From Nitzschia sp. pyKryTriq1 (Eukaryota > Bacillariophyta > Bacillariophyceae > Bacillariales > Bacillariaceae), in the NCBI GenBank assembly GCA_956465555.1, contig OY101123.1, forward strand, positions 930,001 through 994,000: a stretch of 64,000 bases of DNA. Reading direction: 5' to 3'. Of this stretch, positions 23,301 to 32,904 are shown one piece after another. The notes beneath the pieces were generated by a model, which had not been told where the DNA came from, did no database searches, and was given only the letters and a program-made list of their open reading frames with translations. The position numbers were made by a program, and so were the translations under genes. The first letter of the stretch is position 1. Each line of letters begins with the position of its first letter.

Positions 23301-23498
23301 GGTGTGTACGCACGTGATCTGCGACGATTCGACAACTCGTCATTCAAGAAGGGCGAGCGTGTCGCCGTACTAATGGATGACGAGGAGTGGACCCCAGGAA
23401 AGATTCTCCGTGCCAACGTGGACGGGACCTATTACGTTCGGTATTTTGACGACGGAGAAAGGGAAAATAGCGTAACCAGGGCAAGAATCCGAAGATAG
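20195..23498 (+). CDS. Membrane-anchored PhyH-type 2OG dioxygenase with C-terminal Tudor-like repeats (copy A)
   Basis: 1007 aa in four exons: 20195-21414, 21506-21679, 21768-22900 and 23002-23498; introns of 88-101 bp. Order of parts: an acidic cytosolic N-terminus with 14 consecutive Asp (residues 47-60); membrane segment ~104-127; a phytanoyl-CoA-dioxygenase-like domain ~185-395; an acidic loop; two membrane helices around residues 530-580; a long linker; three Tudor-like repeats from ~828 to the end (EGDVVEA..IQYEDGD, IGDQAQV.., KGERVAV..VRYFDDGE). The Fe(II) ligands are visible as H288-x-D290 and H369, with R382 as the 2-oxoglutarate arginine, so the enzyme looks active. An NTS sequon at 316 agrees with a lumenal catalytic domain. 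The substrate is unknown. Homologue copy B lies 2.8 kb downstream on the same strand. Confidence 0.8.
20335..20372 (+). repeat. GAC trinucleotide run encoding poly-Asp
   Basis: Nearly perfect GAC repeats inside dioxygenase copy A, encoding 14 Asp in the predicted cytosolic N-terminus. A second GAC run in the same gene (about 21859-21880) encodes another Asp stretch. Confidence 0.85.
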
Positions 23499-23745
23499 AA
23501 TACAATAGATTCTTCAAAATTATAGTACTGGTATTGTATCCTTTATCTGTGAGGTACGAAGTCTAGTATTCACAGAGAGACCAGAAGCGACCGACGACGA
23601 CTCTACTACACTCCTCCCTTTTACTCTCTTCTAGTAGAGGAAGGAGGTTCTACACCTCTCGAACCTCTCGAGAATATCAAATGGAAAGTAGAGCCACACA
23701 TAATTACGTCGACGACTCTCACTCTCTCTACATTCCAAAGCTAGA
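23499..23745. other. 3' flanks of convergent genes
   Basis: A 247-bp spacer with clustered CTCTACTAC/CTAGTAGAG motifs. No gene. Confidence 0.4.
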
Positions 23746-25020
23746 TCACGCACATTCGTGATTCCAGCCATTCAACTCATCCAGCAAATGAAGTAGTGTC
23801 ACCCCATGACTTCTTTTTTCCGATTCAAAATGACTATTGAACAACATGGCAGATCCACTACGATAAGTCTTCCAAAAATCAAGGCGCAATTCACTTAATG
23901 CCAATTCCACGGACTGTTTGTTGTCGTCAAAATCCCGTGTGAAGCAAAGCAATGTAGGCTCCAGCTTGATCGTCTCCAGCCTATCGTCCACATACGTTTC
24001 TTCCTGACGAATTCGTTCCAAATAGGCTTCGCCGACCACGGACAGATCGAGTCCATGGGTTCCCGTCGAAAACTCCAAGTAGCCCATATCAACTTCTACG
24101 GGAGGAAGTTTTGCAGCAGACTTTGCACGGTTCGTTGCTTCTTCCGACAGGTCCCTCGAGGATAATGGAAGCGCCATCTTTGTGGTAGGCACGTTGGTAC
24201 TTGCGCAAGAATCTTCACAATAGTCATATTCCCCCCATGAGCTTTCTCGTGTCTCATGGACGATGGCAAATTGGCACCTGTCCGTTCGTAGGATATGGAC
24301 GGTGGCCCTCCAGTCGATGAAATCCGAACAGAACATGTCAAAATCGATCACACCATTTTGTTTGTTGATGGAATGAAAACCCAGCTTGATAGGGTCGAGC
24401 AGGCAAATGTTCATTTCTCCGGTTAGAAGAAACGACTCTAGATCCATTCCTTCCAATGACATGGATACTATTTCTTGTCGGCTCGCATTGAAGACACTGA
24501 TCAACATCACAAGGTTCTTGGTAGACAGAAGTGGCGGCCCAATACACGGCCTTGGCCTCGCAAGTGCACGATCTGGCTCCTTTATGCTTTTAGCTCGTTG
24601 CCGAAAGAGCCACTGATACCCTCGCCTGTCGATGACGTGAGATGGAATCATGGACGTATTTTGCCACTGACGGCAGCACAGCAACTTCCAGACAAGATCC
24701 ATTCCCAGTGATCCGTACAATGACTTCGACACCAATAACAACAATCGGCCCTCTTCCTGGACAGTCAAATACCGAGACGAGCAAACTTGATGAATGACCT
24801 CGACTGGAACAGGAGGACTTTGACTTTGGGAATTTATTTCGACCATTCGCACAACTACAGGGGCTTCTATCATGGTCTGGCGCATCGTCTGATTTAACAT
24901 GTTCAGTTTCCTCTCCAGTTGAGCCTTCTGGACGGCATCGAATACATATGTCGCCTCCAAAAGATCTGACTCTTCGGCCTCCAGCAAGCGTCGAAGCAAA
25001 TCAACGGTGCCTTGACTCAT
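23746..25020 (-). CDS. Hypothetical protein, 424 aa
   Basis: Single-exon, unbroken 424-aa frame starting at an ATG, with balanced composition and no repeats, so very likely a real gene. The N-terminus is a helical segment with paired acidic and basic residues (LLRRLLEAEESDLLEATYVFDAVQ). The middle (residues ~80-160) has the hydrophobic spacing of an F-box-like or helical substrate-recognition module (LYGSLGMDLVWKLLCCRQW). The C-terminal half alternates beta-type segments ending in LHLLDELNGW. I recognise no catalytic motif, signal peptide or membrane segment. It sits on the opposite strand between the two homologous dioxygenase-Tudor genes, with nothing to link it functionally to them. Confidence 0.6.
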   Translation of the reverse strand: MSQGTVDLLRRLLEAEESDLLEATYVFDAVQKAQLERKLNMLNQTMRQTMIEAPVVVRMVEINSQSQSPPVPVEVIHQVCSSRYLTVQEEGRLLLLVSKSLYGSLGMDLVWKLLCCRQWQNTSMIPSHVIDRRGYQWLFRQRAKSIKEPDRALARPRPCIGPPLLSTKNLVMLISVFNASRQEIVSMSLEGMDLESFLLTGEMNICLLDPIKLGFHSINKQNGVIDFDMFCSDFIDWRATVHILRTDRCQFAIVHETRESSWGEYDYCEDSCASTNVPTTKMALPLSSRDLSEEATNRAKSAAKLPPVEVDMGYLEFSTGTHGLDLSVVGEAYLERIRQEETYVDDRLETIKLEPTLLCFTRDFDDNKQSVELALSELRLDFWKTYRSGSAMLFNSHFESEKRSHGVTLLHLLDELNGWNHECA

Positions 25021-25458
25021 CGTCGATTATCGATCCGCATTCCTCATGTGTGGAATTTTCGAGGATAAAAAAATGTCCCATTCGACACGAAGACAGACTC
25101 TACTCTACTACTAGTAGAGGGAGGCAGTTTGGTTCTGCCTACCTTCGATGAATTACGAAAATAACGAGAGTTCGAACGAAGGAGGTTCCGAAGGAATATG
25201 CAGTGAGAGAATGTATCTTGAAGCCAGAGACATGGCTTTCTGCACCGGTACAAGGTACAAGTATCGTAGCGTTCGCCCCTGGCTACCCCCAACAAACGAA
25301 GGACAGACAAGAAGTCGAACGAACACCCAAACCCGAAACCGATACCAAGAGAGACGACCGATGAACCTCATAAGATCATCGAGTCAACCTCGGTATCGCA
25401 AATCCCAACTTCGGAATTCTAGATTAATTAGCTTTAAAAGCAACTTTCAAACCATTCA
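25021..25458. other. Purine-rich upstream region
   Basis: The + strand is unusually rich in A, AAC and GAA. A long Arg/Asn/Ser-rich frame here (25148-25597) looks like a composition artefact. A CTCTACTACTAGTAGAG palindrome lies near 25100. Confidence 0.35.
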
Positions 25459-25797
25459 ATGGCGCAACCTAGTAACCCGAAGTGGAAGGATTTCCTCCAG
25501 GAGCGGATCCAACAGGACGGATCATGGGCGAAGGCGAAATCGGAGGTACCACTCGACAATCTCGAACCGACGAACAACACAACAACCGAAACGATGAAGC
25601 TCGAGGTAGCAGCCTCAGGTGGAGACGCCGCAATGTTGGTAGCCTTGAACGAAGGAGAAGTCAAATTCGTCCACAACATTACCTTGGCGAAGACCCAAGA
25701 GGGCTTCGTCTTGGTAGGTGTTACTGGGTTGGGTCACCTCGGGACTTTTCTCAAGCTAAGGCAGCATCCGAACCACTTTCTTGACAATGATCGATAG
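25459..25797 (+). CDS. Possible small hypothetical protein
   Basis: 112 aa, ATG at 25459. The first half is hydrophilic (MAQPSNPKWKDFLQERIQQD). The second half has alternating hydrophobic segments (AAMLVALNEGEVKFVHNITL, FVLVGVTGLGHLGTFL) that could form a small beta sheet. I do not recognise it. The surrounding 1.2 kb (25.0-26.2 kb) differs in composition from its neighbours, so this may be a fragment of something larger. Coding status is uncertain. Confidence 0.3.
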   Translation: MAQPSNPKWKDFLQERIQQDGSWAKAKSEVPLDNLEPTNNTTTETMKLEVAASGGDAAMLVALNEGEVKFVHNITLAKTQEGFVLVGVTGLGHLGTFLKLRQHPNHFLDNDR

Positions 25798-26282
25798 TCA
25801 GAATGCATACATTGCTGATTTGGAGGGGCCTCCTCGCCCCTTCGTTACAGCGTGTAAAAGCACGCCCGCATGATAAAAAATCCGTCCCGAATGAATCCGT
25901 CCCTACGCGGGAAACGGTTAAAACCATTCGGGCGCCAAGAACTTATTTGGGGGGGCTTTCATTCGTGGGGAGAGAACAACGGGGAGGCTCGACGCGCTTG
26001 CAGCCGCTCGCACTTTGAAGAACTCTCCCGCGCGACGCCGCAAAAGCGCGTGCCAATAAAAGAGCGCGTGTCCATCATCCGAACCCCGCCTTCTCATTTA
26101 TTCCCGACGGCATCGCGCGCATCACGACGGCGTGTGTTGTGTGCGTTGACGAGATCATTTTTGTTTCTCATCGGTCGAAAATACTCCTGAATCCTGAACG
26201 CCACCACTCTCTAGTAGTGGAAGTACCGGTACAAGTACTTGCCCCTTGGATAACAACACAAGTAGACTAGGGTAGATCTACC
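25798..26282. promoter_or_regulatory. Upstream region of dioxygenase copy B
   Basis: About 485 bp, GC-rich with CGCG steps in the middle and a TACCGGTA palindrome at about 26224, close to the start codon. No gene. Confidence 0.35.
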
Positions 26283-29133
26283 ATGCCGAAAGCTACCGAG
26301 GACATGGGCGAAGAGAAAAAGGAGGAACACTGTGCTTCTCCTGCGGAGGCACCCGTGGAAAGACACCAGCCCAAGCCCGCGATGTCTTCGGAGAAAAAAG
26401 ACCGAAATCCGAACCCAACGACAACGACAACGACCAAGACGCCGACCCAACCATCCACGGCGGCCAAGCTAGGTCGATTTGGCGTCTCTCTCCTATCCTT
26501 CAGTGCCAGGTTGGTGTTGTTCGTCTGCTTTCTGGCTTTGGCGGCGGTGTACTGCTTGCGATCGATCCACGACGATTTCTTTGTACAAATTGTCGAACGC
26601 GCTCGCCGAACGGACGATGATTTGTTGGAAGAGTTTACATATTATGAACGACATTGCAATCTAGCTGACGTGACAGCGGGTGTGGAGGATGCCGCAAATC
26701 TGTTTATTCGGCCCGACTCGAAGAATCACGGCGTGGATCAAATGATGACACATGGCGCTGTTTTATTTCCAGGCTTGCTAAGCACCGATACCGTTCGAGA
26801 TCTGCGAAAATTTATTGTCGACAAGAATGCAGCCGTCAAGGGAACAGCTGCCGAATTCCCCATGTCACAAGGCGGAAACCGAATCAGCTATGGTATTGAA
26901 GCGACCGAAGATCCAGCAGTTGTTCGCGCGCTGAAACAAATTCATGACAATGTCGAACTCCAACATTTGCTAGAGGGATTGCTGGGAGAAAATCCAGCGT
27001 TGACAGAAATCACGGCTATTACTGCCAGCTACGGGTGTGAGCATCAAGCCTGGCATCCGGATGTGAAACCAGATGGCAATGGGGTCATGTTCGGCCGCAC
27101 CTACTCGCATTCTTATAGTCTATTCATGCCACTTCAAAATACGACCGGGGAAATGGGAGCTACGGATTTGTGTCCAGGCACCCATTATTGCGCCGGTATG
27201 GACCTTCATGAGCTTTGCGATAAAAACAAGATTGGAATGCATCAAGTTTCAGGTCAGGGATTTTGGCCTGAGGGAAGTGCCATGTTGTTGAATCAACAAG
27301 TCTGGCATCGAGGACCAGAGCATTCGGACCCCGAGGCGCAAGAACGAGTCGTCTTTATCGTTAGTTTCTTGGCTAGACCCAATGACACTCGCCAGCTGTC
27401 ACGAGGAACCTATTTTCATATGAAGTGGAACATGTGGTATGTGACGTGAAGTGAAGTGAAGTGAGGCGCAGAGACGCTTTCAAGGAAATTTGTGCCATCG
27501 CCCTGCCCTGACTGACCGATTGTTCATTTTGCGTTCTTTGTCGTACAGGGGTCATACGTGGAAAGACTTGGATGATAGTCTGAAATATATGTCATGGCCA
27601 TGGAACATTTTTACATGTCTGCATATTTGGAGACCGGAAAGCCACGGCTGGGGCTACGATTTGATAACTTCTGCTGCCATGCGAATTGGAAACAACCAAT
27701 TGGGTTGCGAGCCAGGAGACCTGGACAAGTTTTTAGAGGTTTTAGAGCGGGTAGGTTTCCCTGAATGGCTAGATGGAACAATCGACACAGATGTTGATGA
27801 AGCGTGGGAAATTTATATCCGTGAGACTATTGCCAATTGTTGGACGTTTCTTCTCAAGGTCAACAAGCTGGCATTGGGAGGATATTTTGGTTTGGTTGCG
27901 ATTGTTAGCCTGGTTCAATTGGCACGGGGCCGTTCTGCGATCCAAACTCTTTGGGGAGGTACCAAGGGTGTACTTGTGACACATGTTATTGTTATTATTT
28001 TGGCTGTGGACATTCTCCTTTATGCTCGGAGTACACCTTGGGCAAAGGATCTGTTGTCGGGTCGAATGTTGATGCGTCCGTTTCCGCCTCTCCAAAGTAC
28101 CCTCACTGATGATCCAAGCATATCAATGGGGCCTTCAACTCTTCCTAATCGACGAGATGTCTTGTTTGGTGGGCGATTGGACGCCAGAACAATTGGCGCG
28201 TACAATCGATGGTTGGAGTTTCATCCTGGAAACCAAGAGTTTCTAGAAGGCGTTTCCACAATGGGTGGTGCCTCGTTGTATCGCTCCTATGCGAAAGACC
28301 TGCCTCCTGCCTTTCGTCAGGCTATCGTGGATGCTACTATGGAACCAATTCTTTCGAAGGGGGGTCGGTTTTTACAACAAGATTACCGGACTGGCGACTG
28401 GTTATATATGCGACCGGGAGAAAGAAATGCCAAAGTACAGCAGGCTCTGTATGTTGGAGTCGAAGGACCGCTTTACGAGCTCCGAAAGGAGCTGGATTTT
28501 TTAATTGGAGATGCTCGATTTGGGTTTTCTCGAGAAACGGGGATGACCAAGCAACTATTGCTCTTTCTTTATGATTTGGATCGCAAGCTGTTTGGTCGGC
28601 TTGGCGACAACGCAATCGCTGTGAACTCAGCTCATAGCAGGCCGGCCACAAAAACCACGACTATCTCATTCTTCCGATTGACACCAATCCAGTCCCTCGC
28701 GGGATCTCTCCCCAAAACGAGAGATTGGATTGCTCGATGGACGTCCAAACCATTGGCAAACCCCGACTTCATAGTAGGGGAAGAGCTCATGTACAAGTTC
28801 ACAAAAGTGCGGACTGGACTGACGCTTAGGGCACGAGCCACACTTCTTAAAATTCACGGAAATGGTGGTTTGTTGGACCTTGCATTTTATGGCGATAACA
28901 TCAATCGGCATGGTGTCGTGAAGACGGTACCCAGGACAGCAGTGGAGAAGGTACCACCATTGCATGAGGGATCTCTTGTTTGGGCCAAGTCGGAAGGTCG
29001 AGGGGATTGGTTTCCTGGTCGGATCGCTTTGATGGGACCAGATGGATATGCGGACATTGAATTTGATGACGGAGACTATGAAGAAAGTATTCCAAGGGAT
29101 TGGTATAACCCGAGATTCGATATCAGCTCGTAG
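26283..29133 (+). CDS. Membrane-anchored PhyH-type 2OG dioxygenase with C-terminal Tudor-like repeats (copy B)
   Basis: 912 aa in two exons, 26283-27436 and 27549-29133, separated by a 112-bp intron (GTATGT donor). The architecture is that of copy A: a hydrophilic N-terminus with a Thr run; one membrane segment (~70-93); a PhyH-like domain (~150-365) with H258-x-D260, distal H342 and R355; two membrane helices (YFGLVAIVSLVQLA, then VLVTHVIVIILAVDILLYA); a linker sharing WAKDLLSG and TLPN with copy A; and two C-terminal Tudor-like repeats, the last well preserved (EGSLVWAKSEGRGDWFPGRI, then IEFDDGDYEE). An NTT sequon at 286 aligns with that of copy A. The copies are clearly homologous but diverged, and their introns lie at different positions. 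A lumenal hydroxylase of unknown substrate is inferred. Confidence 0.8.
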
Positions 29134-29204
29134 CTGCTACAGTAGTTAATATAGATACAAATTAGTCTACAATATTTTAAAACAATACCAATCAGACAAT
29201 GCAA

Positions 29205-30313
29205 TCATTGTCGGAAGGATGGAGGATCTCGACTGTTGAGAACATGTGGCGAGATCTTAGAGTGGTCCTCAAAATGAACAAAAACAGTAGAGGGGGGGTC
29301 TTTTGTTGACTTGGTCGTTTCAGTTGTGACGAAGGATGCCCATGAATCATCCAGACCAGAGCCTGATCTTTTCGGCTTGATCGGAGAATACAGTTGTGGA
29401 TTAAGGAGATTGTCTTCATCAAAGGAAGTGAGGTTGCTTGTGTCTTTACGCAGGGCCAGGGGACTTGGAGGCACCCTTGGTGCTGGCGACGGTCTCGGTG
29501 TTTGATGGAAGATCAACCCAAGCGTTTCCATTTGGTGGTTCTCGATGTGCTCAGTCACGATTTCCAGATCCGGTTTGAACTGTACCCTCGATCGAGTCTT
29601 TCCAGATACAAATCGTTTGATGTACGCGTTGCATTGTAGCTTTCGAACGCAGACTAATTTCGAGGGAGAAAAGAACGAGTCGTCAGCATTTATCTCACGC
29701 AACAAGTGCAAGCGTTTTACGGGTACCATTACTCACGTTCGTAGGGTATCTGAGTGATTCGTCCATCGAAAACAGTCTCAACCACACTATCAATATCACC
29801 CGGCTCCAAGTGGGCGTCTCCAAAATAAGAAGCAGTGTTGTCAATACCTAAAAACGACTGTTGTTAGAATAAAACGGGATCATGCGCAAAAACAAAACGG
29901 AAACAAACGGAAGACTTACTGATCAAGACGTCGTGAAGATCCCTCGGAGAGATTCTTCCATTGTTGCATTCATCATTGATGTGCAATGAAAAGCGTAGAA
30001 CCGAAGTGATGTCGTCACAGGAGCAGGCCAGCGGAGCAATGCCAACAGCGAATTTCTTGGCTGGGATGCGTTGAGAGTCAAAGTGATCCCACATTGTGAA
30101 CAACAAATCAAAAATCTCCAGAGCTTCAAGCTGTGTGATCTTTGCATGCATCAAGGCCCTGTCAAAATGAGCCCTGGTGACAAAACCCGACTCATCTGAA
30201 AATGCTTTCAAACTCTCCCTCATCATGATGATTTGAAATCGTTGCAACCTTAACTTCCGCGCCACCGCCATCATGGCCAATGACGTCGTTCCATTGGAAT
30301 TCGCGTTTCCCAT
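29205..30313 (-). CDS. EF-hand protein with N-myristoylation-type start
   Basis: 317 aa in three exons: 30313-29920, 29847-29737 and 29653-29205; introns of 72 and 83 bp. The start is the ATG at 30313 because it gives MGNANSNG, a classic N-myristoylation signal as in calcineurin B and neuronal calcium sensors; the open frame upstream is basic and unlike that family. Residues ~30-130 have the EF-hand-pair rhythm. One loop is recognisable (DECNNGRISPRD: D1, N5, G6, I8, D12), with Asp instead of Glu at position 12, so calcium affinity may be low. A second EF-like segment follows in exon 2. The last ~130 residues are a Pro/Ser-rich, probably disordered tail absent from calcineurin B. A membrane-associated calcium adaptor is inferred. 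Its stop is 71 bp from that of dioxygenase copy B. Confidence 0.68.
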
Positions 30314-31398
30314 TTCTGAAGCCTTCTTTCTATGTATAATATTCCACCATACAATGTAGACCCTTATCGAGTGTTTGCTTCGCTTTTGCTTTTGTTTCTT
30401 TCTGCTTGAGTACGCGTACCCGGCAACAACGTTGGTGTGAGTAATCGCCGCCAAAGATTATTCAAGATGGGATGTTGTGGTCATTCATGGTTCTCGTAAA
30501 AAAGAGAATGGTGCTCGCAGATTGGAGATTGGCGATTCCGGCAGGCGCGAAGGAGCAATTCAAGCGCGCATCTCGAGCAAAAGGGCTATATTCACGACAA
30601 CAAGCAAGATATGCCTGAGTGTTATTTCTTAGCTTATCTTTGTATACATAACTGTATATTATGATGCTGGAGCCTCACATCTTTTCGTCAAAAGGTTTGG
30701 GAACATGCATGGAACATCACTTCTTGGCGACTGCTGGCGACTGAATAATGCCTGAGACCGAGTGGATCCATTATCATTACAGTACTGTAGCTCAAGCGAC
30801 CGCCAATGCAGTTCCTCCAGCTGTATCCGGTTTAAATGAAGAATAATAAGAGATCGTAGAGAGGATAGAATACAAATACGAGGGTGCTCGAACACGCAAT
30901 AGAGGCGAGGGATGATGCTGCTACCACCAGGTACTAGTCTACAAGTACCGGTATTGTACGAAGTTCGTACTGGTACTTTCTGCTCTACCGGTACTACTGC
31001 TCTCGACCGTATAGGAAGTAGCTTAGTATATATATCGTAAAGCAACGAAAAGTGTACCGGTACTACCTTGACGGTCGAGTAGTAGAGCAGAGATGATTCT
31101 TGCCTGGGTGCGTGAAGGACGATAATCAATCGACAATCTGTGCTCGCCTGTCCGTCTGTTCTTCGTTCTCAAACCGCCGACCGCGAGCGAACATCATCTG
31201 TCGTTGCTCATCATTCATTCATCATCGCTCTTCATTCACGACGATGACGGTGAGTCTGGTGATACCCAGCGAGAGACGTGAGACGCGAAGACACACAGGA
31301 AAGCGGTAGAAGATCACAAACAACCATAGGAGTACTACATTGATCCATATGCAGCTAGTCAGTAGATTGTTAATTCACACAATGCCATAAATCCAAAG
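30314..31398. other. Intergenic region between divergent genes
   Basis: About 1.08 kb without a supported gene. It contains a dense group of TACCGGTA palindromes at about 30945, 30984 and 31053, interleaved with GTACTGGTAC-like motifs. Just before the next gene, a two-codon upstream open frame (ATG CCA TAA at 31382-31390) would lie in the leader of the JmjC gene if transcription starts upstream of it. Confidence 0.45.
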
Positions 31399-32841
31399 AT
31401 GAATGGTGCTGGGGAACCCGAGAACGGCATTAGCAACAATGAAGAAGAATCAGCAGTGCTACGCGAAATCCTCAAACAAATTTCGATTCGACAGTTCTTT
31501 GAGCAAACATGGCAACAAGAGCCGAAAGTGTTTCGATTTTCTCTCGAGAGGCGGGTCGATATAGCTAGTCAAGGAGGTGATGGGACCTGGAATGACGAGC
31601 TGATGCAACAGGCACCATTGGAAGAAATGGTGAAACAGCGATGGCAAGTTCTCAGGAAAGTGCTTCAACAAGTAGAGCAGGCTCAAGGCCCCCATCGGGT
31701 GCAAGACAGTTCGGAACCCCCTTCTGAACACGAGACGCCATTGATTTTTCGAGAACGGGAACTGCAAAGTCGGGAAGAAGTGGAGGAATTATATGGGAAA
31801 AGTTTGTTTGCCCCTTACCTGAATGGCTGTTCGGTGGTGCTCAATCACGGCGATCTTTCCTCGCCTTGGATTGCAGCCTTATGTCAAGACTTGCAAAAAA
31901 CGTTTCCACATGCCTATGCTAATTGCTATTTGACACCACCTAATTCGCAAGCGGTTCCTGCTCATGCTGATGACAGAGACGTGTTGGTATTTCAGCTAGT
32001 TGGTTCCAAGAACTGGCAGGTCTACCAGAACGTCCCAGTTCCCTTTCCCTATCCACACGAGCAAGTTGGAAAGCAGGGAATTCCAGTACCAAAGGATGTC
32101 TTGGAGGGTCCCGTGGCTCTATCTACAACTTTGCAATCGGGTGATGTCCTCTATATGCCACGGGGATATGTTCACCAAGCAAGCTGTAGCGACGCTTTGA
32201 GTTTCCATATCACAGTGGCGCTCGCCACTCATGATTGGTCTCTCGCTGGAATGATGTCCGTGGCTACCGAAAAGATTCTGACGCGAATCGTTGACCATCG
32301 CAAGTCCATTTTACCGATATTTAATGGTAGTGATGTAAAAGGGTTGCAAGAGAAAATTGATACAGCTATCAGCATGGTCCAGAAGGAAGTTACTGCTGAG
32401 AACCTTTTGCGCAACTTGAACACTCGACTGGAACAACACAATCATAGAGCCTTTCCTCTGCGGATGAAACTGATCCACGCGGCCCGATTTCCATCAACGG
32501 ATGAAGCACACATGGGACTCCCCGATTATGTCGGCCCTCAAGCGGCAAAGGATTTATCGTTTGAGACTGTCGTTCGAGCGGCGACACCCGAGGAAAGGTC
32601 CAGAGCGACCCCCGAGTCGTCGTCAACTCAAACTCGCGGTTTGCATGTGCGAGAAGAAATTGCGGATTCAATCTTGTCGATCGTCTCGCGGTTGAAATCG
32701 GATCTCTCTCTGACGTGCAAAGTGGTAGACCTGCGGAAACTAATGGCGACGGAGAACCCGTTGGTATGCGACCTCGCACTATTGAGCCTGGCCAAGCGAG
32801 CAGTGGAGCTTGGAGCGTTTGCGGTTGTTTCAACCTCATGA
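31399..32841 (+). CDS. JmjC-domain oxygenase, ribosomal-oxygenase (NO66/MINA)-like
   Basis: 480 aa, single exon. The domain order matches the cupin-8/JmjC ribosomal oxygenases. A basic N-terminal helical region is followed by the JmjC barrel (~135-280), with the Fe(II) triad visible as H189-x-D191 (AHADDRDVLVFQLVG) and H259 (DVLYMPRGYVHQAS). The rest is a helical region and a winged-helix-like C-terminus (~415-480). Family members hydroxylate histidine or arginine in ribosomal proteins (yeast to human, and bacterial YcfD/ROXA). The same activity is inferred here, in nucleolus or cytosol. No presequence is visible. It is the third 2-oxoglutarate oxygenase gene in 13 kb, but of a different subfamily from the PhyH pair. 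The stop is 63 bp from that of the convergent proteasome gene. Confidence 0.8.
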   Translation: MNGAGEPENGISNNEEESAVLREILKQISIRQFFEQTWQQEPKVFRFSLERRVDIASQGGDGTWNDELMQQAPLEEMVKQRWQVLRKVLQQVEQAQGPHRVQDSSEPPSEHETPLIFRERELQSREEVEELYGKSLFAPYLNGCSVVLNHGDLSSPWIAALCQDLQKTFPHAYANCYLTPPNSQAVPAHADDRDVLVFQLVGSKNWQVYQNVPVPFPYPHEQVGKQGIPVPKDVLEGPVALSTTLQSGDVLYMPRGYVHQASCSDALSFHITVALATHDWSLAGMMSVATEKILTRIVDHRKSILPIFNGSDVKGLQEKIDTAISMVQKEVTAENLLRNLNTRLEQHNHRAFPLRMKLIHAARFPSTDEAHMGLPDYVGPQAAKDLSFETVVRAATPEERSRATPESSSTQTRGLHVREEIADSILSIVSRLKSDLSLTCKVVDLRKLMATENPLVCDLALLSLAKRAVELGAFAVVSTS

Positions 32842-32904
32842 TGAGACTGCTAGCATGACGTAGTGAAAACAAGGCATTGCCTCCTTCTCTAGTTTGTAGT
32901 CATA

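Noticed and set aside
25148-25597. 149-aa Arg/Asn/Ser-rich frame
   Set aside because: Compositional artefact of a purine-rich segment. The overlapping 112-aa frame is the better, though still weak, candidate.
20195-29133. Possibility that copies A and B are one gene split by assembly
   Set aside because: Each has its own N-terminus, anchor, full catalytic triad and Tudor end, and an unrelated reverse-strand gene lies between them.
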